From positions 1-18,777 of the forward strand of contig JBGPIK010000089.1 in NCBI GenBank assembly GCA_041484845.1: a stretch of 18,777 nucleotides of DNA. Reading direction: 5' to 3'. Shown in pieces: positions 14,584-18,777 of the stretch (position 1 is the stretch's first letter; every line of letters begins with the position of its first letter). The translations under genes were made by a program, and so were the position numbers. The notes beneath the pieces were generated by a model, which saw only the letters and a list, made by a program, of their open reading frames with translations, was not told the DNA's origin and ran no database searches. This DNA comes from JBGPIK01 sp041484845. Lineage in GTDB: Bacteria > Desulfobacterota > Binatia > UBA9968.

Positions 14584-15804
14584 ATGAAACACTCCGCACG
14601 ATGGCTGCTTTCTCTCATTCTGTGTCTACTTGCCCTTTCTCCGATTTATATACATGCGCAAACAAAAGATTCCGACGAAAATACATTTCCGCTGTTGCCG
14701 GGGCTCGAAAATGCCGTTGATTTCTGGAAGCGCATCTTTACCGAGTACAGCCTTTCCCAACTCGTGTTTTTCGATGATTTGGATATGAGCAAGATTTATG
14801 AAGTGATGGACGTAGGTGAAGCGTATCGGACGCAAGCCTACATCGATGGCGAGCGAGCGCGAATCGCCGCAGCGAACGGCGTGGATATCGAAAGAGTTAA
14901 AGCTCAGCGTGGAGTCAAAGAACGAACCATGGAAGGATTGAAGCGCTCCGGCCGCTATATCGCGCAAATGCAGCAGATTTTCACAGAGCGTAACTTGCCG
15001 ATTGAACTTACGTATCTTCCTCTCGTCGAATCATCGTACGACCTCACGGCGCGCTCCTTTGTCGGCGCGATGGGCATCTGGCAATTCATGCCCGTTACCG
15101 GAAAACAATTCCTGCGCGTGAATAAACTGGTAGATGAACGGCGAGACCCGATCGAATCGACCCGGGCGGCAGCTTCTTTGCTCGCGCAAAACTACCAGGC
15201 GCTTGGAAGTTGGCCCCTGGCGCTCACCGCCTACAACTATGGCGCCGCCGGCCTCGCCCGAGCGGTCGCACAAATCGGCTCGGATAATCTGGTGGACCTG
15301 ATCCGTAACTACCAGCATCCGTACTGGGGTTTCGCCCCGAAAAATTTCTACGCCGAATTTTTGGCCGCGGTAGAGATTGCGCGGAACATCGAACTTTTTT
15401 TTCCTGGCTTAGAGCTTCATTCACCGCTGATGATTCAAGAGGTCGAGGTGAAAAAAGCGATTTCGGTCGCCGCGCTGGCCAGCTCGCACGGCCTTACGCA
15501 ACCACAACTTCTGGCGTGGAATCATGCCTTAAGCTCGAAGACAAGACTTATCCCCGCCGGTTACCGGTTGAAATTACCGGTGGATCCGAAAGCCGAACCG
15601 GTCGTTGTCGCGGTGGCCCAAACGGTTCAGTCGCGACCCCGAGCGCAGCTGCAACTTGTCCGCCATCGGGTAAAACCGGGCGAAACGATCTTCCATATTG
15701 CGCGCCATTACGGGGCATCCGTGGAGCGAATCCTGCAGGCCAACGGCCTCCGGCGTTCCCACATTGTCAGAGTCGGAACTCTGCTGCTGATTCCCAAGGT
15801 TTAG
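14584..15804 (+). CDS. mltD: Membrane-bound lytic murein transglycosylase D-like, with LysM
   Basis: This enzyme cleaves the glycan strands of peptidoglycan between MurNAc and GlcNAc to form 1,6-anhydro ends, acting in the periplasm. It has 406 residues. A Sec signal peptide lies at about 1-26 (MKHSARWLLS to IHAQT), with no lipobox cysteine at the cleavage site, unlike E. coli MltD. The SLT domain spans about 120-240, with catalytic Glu149 in PLVESSY, then GAMGIWQFMP (161-170) and TAYNYG (215-220). A degenerate LysM-like unit lies at about 289-332, and a clear C-terminal LysM at 361-405 (HRVKPGETIFHIARHYG) binds peptidoglycan. An upstream GTG at 14575 is possible. The ATG at 14584 is chosen for its AGGTGG about five bases away and its clean signal peptide. 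It probably stands alone with its own promoter. Confidence 0.9.
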   Translation: MKHSARWLLSLILCLLALSPIYIHAQTKDSDENTFPLLPGLENAVDFWKRIFTEYSLSQLVFFDDLDMSKIYEVMDVGEAYRTQAYIDGERARIAAANGVDIERVKAQRGVKERTMEGLKRSGRYIAQMQQIFTERNLPIELTYLPLVESSYDLTARSFVGAMGIWQFMPVTGKQFLRVNKLVDERRDPIESTRAAASLLAQNYQALGSWPLALTAYNYGAAGLARAVAQIGSDNLVDLIRNYQHPYWGFAPKNFYAEFLAAVEIARNIELFFPGLELHSPLMIQEVEVKKAISVAALASSHGLTQPQLLAWNHALSSKTRLIPAGYRLKLPVDPKAEPVVVAVAQTVQSRPRAQLQLVRHRVKPGETIFHIARHYGASVERILQANGLRRSHIVRVGTLLLIPKV

Positions 15805-15990
15805 CCCATGGCCGCGCGAAGGCTCACCGAATCGGGGTCGTAACTGAATCGCAGCAATCGCGCGCATCTGAACCTCCAGTTAGCTCTTGGTAAATTGGCG
15901 CCGTGCTTTTTAGAGCCCCGTCTTAGCTCCCGCCGCCGCTTCGCCATCTGGGTATAGTTCGTCCGTGTAATACGGCGCAACCTGAAGAAA
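15805..15990. other. Non-coding gap after the mltD-like gene
   Basis: No gene, repeat or clear terminator is seen between the mltD-like stop and the next promoter at 15997. ORFs crossing it are continuations of alternative frames of the upstream gene. Confidence 0.5.
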
Positions 15991-15996
15991 GAATCA

Positions 15997-16026
15997 TTGA
16001 CAGAGGTTTAATCTGTCGTCTATATT
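15997..16026 (+). promoter_or_regulatory. Promoter with internal palindrome for the HDO-like operon
   Basis: TTGACA (15997-16002, perfect) and TATATT (16021-16026, five of six) are 18 bases apart. Within them GACAGA (15999-16004) and TCTGTC (16012-16017) form a perfect 6-bp inverted repeat with a 7-base spacer. It overlaps the -35 and fills most of the spacer, a classic place for a repressor operator. Transcription would begin near 16033, leaving a leader of about 110 bases before the ATG at 16145. Confidence 0.6.
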
Positions 16027-16144
16027 CACCCGCCTCATGACCTTAACGGCGAAAAGGATAAGGCGGGATCGCGGTTTAATCCGCTTGCGGTTTTCGGCCG
16101 CCGTCGGCGAAACCCAAGACGGTCAAGCGACCAAGGATCGTACG

Positions 16145-16813
16145 ATGGATGGCAAAGTTATCGTTCAGTCAGTCGTCAGGGATATCATTGAGCCCGGTGT
16201 GCAACGCCTCATGGATAGTCGCTACTTTACCGAGCTGCGCGCAGGAAAACTCTCGCTTCGGAGGCTTCAAGGTTGGTCCATCCAACATTATCTGCACAAC
16301 AAAGCGATTCTCAAGTCTTTTGCACTCGGCATGGTTAAGAACGCTCATGACCCAGACATGTTCGATTATTACACCTATCAGTTCAATGAAGAGCAGTCGC
16401 ATCCCGACCTGGCGAAGAAATTCGGGCTCGCACTCGGGCTCAAAGGAGAAGACTTTGCCGACGCGACCCAAATCTTCGAATGCCAAATTCATTCCGCGCG
16501 GACGATTTACAACACGCTATTGGGGGGCGGACCGCTAAGCCGCGCATCGGCTTTGACCAGCGAAAGCATGGTTTGCCGCTACTCTGAGGAATTCAACACC
16601 TATCTGCGCCGGAACTATGGCTTGAGCGACGACGCGCTCACGTTTTTCACGGTGCACATGGTGGCCGACAAAGACCACACCGCCCAGTCTGCGGAGCGGA
16701 TCGCGCGTGCTGTTAAATCGCCCCGCGACGAGCGCGTGGTGCGGGAGCACGCGCAATACATGGTGCGGATCAAACTGGGCAAGTTCGACGGCATCTACCG
16801 CGAATACGCCTGA
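16145..16813 (+). CDS. Heme-oxygenase-fold metal enzyme, PqqC/TENA-like (HDO type)
   Basis: This 222-residue, all-helical soluble protein resembles the iron-containing redox members of the TENA/PqqC superfamily. Candidate metal ligands are visible: Glu82/Glu83 and His86 in NEEQSHPDL, Glu140 in TSESMVCRYSEEF, and His171, Asp175 and His178 in TVHMVADKDHT. This follows the general E-H-E-H-D-H plan of diiron heme-oxygenase-like oxidases such as CADD and UndA, though the exact spacing of the last histidine differs from what I recall. Other features are SIQHYLHNKAIL (45-56) and ALGMVKNAHD. It is probably not true PqqC, since no pqq gene is nearby. An in-frame ATG at 16037 exists but lies next to the predicted transcription start. 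The ATG at 16145 has AAGGAT seven bases upstream and starts where homology begins. Likely first gene of an operon with the next two. Confidence 0.75.
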   Translation: MDGKVIVQSVVRDIIEPGVQRLMDSRYFTELRAGKLSLRRLQGWSIQHYLHNKAILKSFALGMVKNAHDPDMFDYYTYQFNEEQSHPDLAKKFGLALGLKGEDFADATQIFECQIHSARTIYNTLLGGGPLSRASALTSESMVCRYSEEFNTYLRRNYGLSDDALTFFTVHMVADKDHTAQSAERIARAVKSPRDERVVREHAQYMVRIKLGKFDGIYREYA

Positions 16814-16904
16814 AACCGAGTGCGCCGCTTACAGGCAGCGGACGATCAGCCTCTTCGGATGTCGGTCGCATCGCCCAGCATGTTCAATGAATTCGATAAG
16901 CTCG

Positions 16905-17330
16905 ATGTACAAGGAAATGTTTCGCAGGCTGATCGGCGCGCCTGGACAGAGCCGCGCCGCAAAAACCGTGGAGGTTTTCGGCTGGCTGATTTTAATCGAA
17001 GGTTCGGCGGTGCTTCTGTTTCCTCACTTCGCCGCAGCGCTACTGCATCTTCCGGCACTCGGCGACCAAGGAGAAAACTATTTCCGGTTGGTCGGTTTGC
17101 TGGTCAGCGGTCTCGGCATGCTCTACGTGGCCAGCGGGCGTTTTAACGCTGAGGGATTCGTTTTTGCCTCGCTGCTCGACCGACCCCTGGTGCCTTTTGC
17201 CATGGCGATTCTCTGGACCTTGGATATTATCCCATGGCCCCTCGCGTTGGTATTTTCAATACAGGATTTTGGCAGCTTTCTCTGGACGCTATTCACCTGG
17301 CGCGCCGAGCACTGGGCGAGACAATCTTAA
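16905..17330 (+). CDS. Small four-helix membrane protein of unknown function
   Basis: From the ATG at 16905 this is a 141-residue integral membrane protein with a basic N-terminus (MYKEMFRRLIG). It has about four hydrophobic helices near residues 21-42, 62-82, 91-110 and 112-132, and a basic tail ending RAEHWARQS. I do not recognise a family. The frame stays open upstream into the preceding gene, but that part reads as a shadow of it. Alternative starts are ATG 16887 and ATG 16917, and none has a strong Shine-Dalgarno. It ends just before garR (TAA at 17328-17330) and follows the HDO-like gene by about 90 bases, so all three are likely co-transcribed. Confidence 0.65.
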   Translation: MYKEMFRRLIGAPGQSRAAKTVEVFGWLILIEGSAVLLFPHFAAALLHLPALGDQGENYFRLVGLLVSGLGMLYVASGRFNAEGFVFASLLDRPLVPFAMAILWTLDIIPWPLALVFSIQDFGSFLWTLFTWRAEHWARQS

Positions 17331-17344
17331 AGATGAGGATGAAT

Positions 17345-18244
17345 ATGAGCAATGCCATCATCGGCTTCATCGGTCTCGGCATAATGGGCAAACCCATGGC
17401 GCGAAATCTTCTGAAGGCGGGCCATTCTCTCGTCGTGCACAATCGCAGCCGCGCTGCGGTGGATGAATTAAGCAAAGAAGGCGCACAGGTCGCAACGAGT
17501 TCGGCGGGAGTTGCGGCCCAGAGTGAAGTGGTTATTACGATGTTGCCCGACTCGCCAGATGTGGAATTGGTTTATGCCGGTGCGCAAGGCGTCTTTGCGG
17601 GCGTTAAGTCGGGAATGTTGCTGATCGATATGTCCAGCATATCGCCTGTGGTTACGCGCACGCTCGTGGCTCAAGCAGAGCAAAGGGGATGCGACATGCT
17701 CGATGCCCCGGTGAGCGGCGGTGAGGCCGGCGCGATCAGCGCGACACTTTCCATCATGATCGGCGGCAATGCGCCGGCCGTCGAGCGGGCGATGCCCCTC
17801 TTTCAGACTTTAGGCAAAAATATCGTCCACGTCGGCGGTGCCGGCGCCGGGCAAGTCACCAAAGCCGCCAATCAGATGGTCGTTGGAACAACGATAGCGA
17901 TTGTGAGCGAGGCGCTGGTGCTGGCGGCCAAAGCGGGGGTCGACCCGGCAAAGGTCCGGCAAGCGTTACTGGGTGGCTTCGCGCAATCGAAGATCCTCGA
18001 GGCGCACGGTCAAAAAATGCTGGAGCGCAATTTTAAGCCCGGCTTTCGCATCCGGCTGCACGACAAAGACATGAAGATCGCTCTTACGGCCGGCTCCGAG
18101 TACGGTGTGCCGCTCATGGTCACGAGCCAAGTGGCCCAAATTATGACGGCCATGAAATCCATGGGCAATGGAGAATTGGATCATTCGGGAATAGTGAAGT
18201 TTGTTGAGGAGTTGGCGAAAATCGAGCTGCCACAGCAAAAATAG
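17345..18244 (+). CDS. garR: 2-hydroxy-3-oxopropionate (tartronate semialdehyde) reductase-like
   Basis: This cytoplasmic NAD(P)H-dependent enzyme of the beta-hydroxyacid dehydrogenase family most likely reduces tartronate semialdehyde to D-glycerate. It has 299 residues, the usual length. The Rossmann motif is GFIGLGIMG (7-15) with NRS at 33-35. The substrate-binding DAPVSGGEAGA lies at 120-130, catalytic Lys173 is in GQVTKAANQ, and HDKDMKIAL (239-247) is the conserved C-terminal signature. In-frame ATGs at 17333 and 17339 exist. The ATG at 17345 is chosen because GAGGA (17335-17339) lies about five bases upstream and the Rossmann fold then begins at once. Other family members (3-hydroxyisobutyrate dehydrogenase, GLYR) are hard to exclude by eye. 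The nearby glycolate oxidase genes favour the glyoxylate-to-glycerate route, though glyoxylate carboligase is not in view. Confidence 0.85.
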   Translation: MSNAIIGFIGLGIMGKPMARNLLKAGHSLVVHNRSRAAVDELSKEGAQVATSSAGVAAQSEVVITMLPDSPDVELVYAGAQGVFAGVKSGMLLIDMSSISPVVTRTLVAQAEQRGCDMLDAPVSGGEAGAISATLSIMIGGNAPAVERAMPLFQTLGKNIVHVGGAGAGQVTKAANQMVVGTTIAIVSEALVLAAKAGVDPAKVRQALLGGFAQSKILEAHGQKMLERNFKPGFRIRLHDKDMKIALTAGSEYGVPLMVTSQVAQIMTAMKSMGNGELDHSGIVKFVEELAKIELPQQK

Positions 18245-18268
18245 CTATTGCTGTGCATCGCAGTCCTT

Positions 18269-18290
18269 GAGAGTTTTTCGAGAGTTTTTC
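18269..18290 (+). repeat. Perfect 11-base tandem duplication
   Basis: GAGAGTTTTTC occurs twice with no gap (18269-18279 and 18280-18290), just 25 bases after the garR stop. The T-runs could contribute to transcript ending, although no hairpin precedes them. Confidence 0.6.
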
Positions 18291-18361
18291 GCAACTTGCG
18301 CAAATTTTCGGCGGCTCTTCCTTCGGGGTATCGAGGCTAACGGTGTTTCAAGAACCGAAAA

Positions 18362-18420
18362 CGTAGGGGGGTGAGGCGCACAGCGCCGAAACCCACCGCT
18401 TAGAACGATGGGTTTCGCCA
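18362..18420. repeat. Palindromic intergenic repeat (CGAAACCCA ... TGGGTTTCG)
   Basis: A perfect 9-bp inverted repeat, CGAAACCCA (18387-18395) and TGGGTTTCG (18409-18417), has a 13-base loop and is preceded by GTAGGGGGGTGAGGCGCA. From memory, it resembles a common dispersed element with GTAGGGTGGG ends and AACCCACC cores. Transcripts from garR would fold here, and a run of A's, not T's, follows on this strand. Confidence 0.55.
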
Positions 18421-18569
18421 GTAAAAAACCTCAGGTGATCTGCACCGATCCAATTTGTCGGGGATCCCCACTGATTATTTCTGTTGGCCCCTCCCGATCG
18501 CGAACGAAGCGGGCCATCGAAACACTAGATACAACAATGGGTAGCCGAAGCAAAACGTGAATTCGGACC

Positions 18570-18758
18570 CTAAATGAAACTGGGGACTAAAAATATACGA
18601 TTGTTGTCGTCTTGTATGAAAATTTTACCGGTCTTCAAGCATAGCGTTTTGTGGCCCTCGATAGCCGAGACCTGCGGCGGCATCGGCCCTTCTTGGAAAG
18701 TGTCGGCGAGACTCTGTTTGTCAACCGGACCGTTCTCTAGATGAATTCTAATCCGCAT
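18570..18758 (-). CDS. Doubtful small hypothetical protein
   Basis: This minus-strand ORF of 62 residues starts at an ATG at 18758, or 65 residues from a GTG at 18767. A GGAG lies about ten bases before the ATG. The product starts MRIRIHLENGPVDKQ and has a mixed, globular-looking composition without repeats, including one cysteine and an IQDDNNRIF stretch. No family is recognised. The ORF could be a small real gene near the end of the next region, or chance in a gap full of repeats. Confidence 0.3.
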   Translation of the reverse strand: MRIRIHLENGPVDKQSLADTFQEGPMPPQVSAIEGHKTLCLKTGKIFIQDDNNRIFLVPSFI

Positions 18759-18777
18759 TGGATGCACAGCTCCACAT

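Larger units (their letters stand above)
18245..18777. other. Gap of over 500 bases with no firm gene
   Basis: After garR the sequence holds the 11-base duplication, the 9-bp palindrome, a perfect GGGGATCCCC palindrome at 18460-18469, and a TGGCCC/GGGCCA inverted pair (18485-18490 and 18511-18516). One doubtful minus-strand ORF lies near the window end. No convincing protein homology is recognised. Confidence 0.5.

Noticed and set aside
16037..16144. Upstream ATG extending the HDO-like protein by 36 residues
   Set aside because: It sits a few bases after the predicted transcription start, has no ribosome binding site, and encodes an Arg-rich stretch unlike the family; AAGGAT precedes the ATG at 16145.
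16145..16813. Assignment as pyrroloquinoline quinone synthase PqqC
   Set aside because: No pqqA, B, D or E genes are near, and the visible Glu/His/Asp set suits a metal-dependent HDO oxidase better than cofactorless PqqC.
16707..16904. N-terminal extension of the small membrane protein
   Set aside because: The first part overlaps the HDO-like gene in another frame and reads as Trp/Ser/Thr-rich shadow; the real start is near 16887-16917.

Overview
This window looks like a chromosomal stretch of a free-living, moderately GC-rich Gram-negative bacterium. The evidence is a TRAP transporter, Tat and Sec export signals, a lipoprotein box, an MltD-type lytic transglycosylase and vigorous AGGAGG ribosome binding sites. 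The intergenic gaps are filled with palindromic and low-complexity dispersed repeats. That style recalls uncultivated soil or sediment lineages formerly lumped with Deltaproteobacteria, such as Binatota, Tectomicrobia or NC10-like groups. This placement is an impression, since no marker gene is present.

Layout. 1-290: possible tail of an upstream gene and a dispersed palindromic repeat. 291-995: an orphan cysteine-containing protein of unknown function. 1046-1121: a second, double-hairpin repeat. 1223-4058 (+): a complete TRAP transporter, dctP-dctQ-dctM. 4059-4317: octamer and low-complexity repeats between convergent operons. 9329 down to 4318 (-): a CUT1-type sugar-like ABC system in the order ATPase, Tat-exported binding protein, MalF-type permease, MalG-type permease, then a translationally coupled lipoprotein with a CcmI/CcmH C-terminal-like domain. 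9552-13671 (+): a glycolate-oxidase-like set in the order glcD-glcF-glcE. 13857-14360 (-): a DoxX-like membrane protein. 14584-15804 (+): an MltD-like lytic transglycosylase with LysM. 16145-18244 (+): a likely operon of a heme-oxygenase-fold (PqqC/TENA-like) metal enzyme, a small membrane protein and a GarR/GlxR-like tartronate semialdehyde reductase. 18245-18777: repeats and one doubtful small ORF.

How it fits together. GlcDFE would oxidise glycolate or a related 2-hydroxy acid to glyoxylate (2-oxo acid). GarR reduces tartronate semialdehyde to glycerate, the step after glyoxylate carboligase, which is not in this window. Two importers flank these genes: TRAP for a carboxylate-type solute, and ABC divergent from glcD. 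The region therefore reads as an uptake and C2/C3 hydroxy-acid oxidation island, with the link between parts inferred from proximity only. Several good sigma70-like promoters can be read directly, before doxX, mltD, the HDO gene, the ABC ATPase and the ABC binding protein.

No CRISPR array, tRNA, rRNA, transposase, phage gene or defence system was seen. The most novel-looking items are the orphan 234-residue protein, the CcmI-like lipoprotein attached to a sugar-type ABC operon, the HDO-membrane protein-GarR operon with a palindrome inside its promoter, and the shared GGAGTATT-type octamer arrays.
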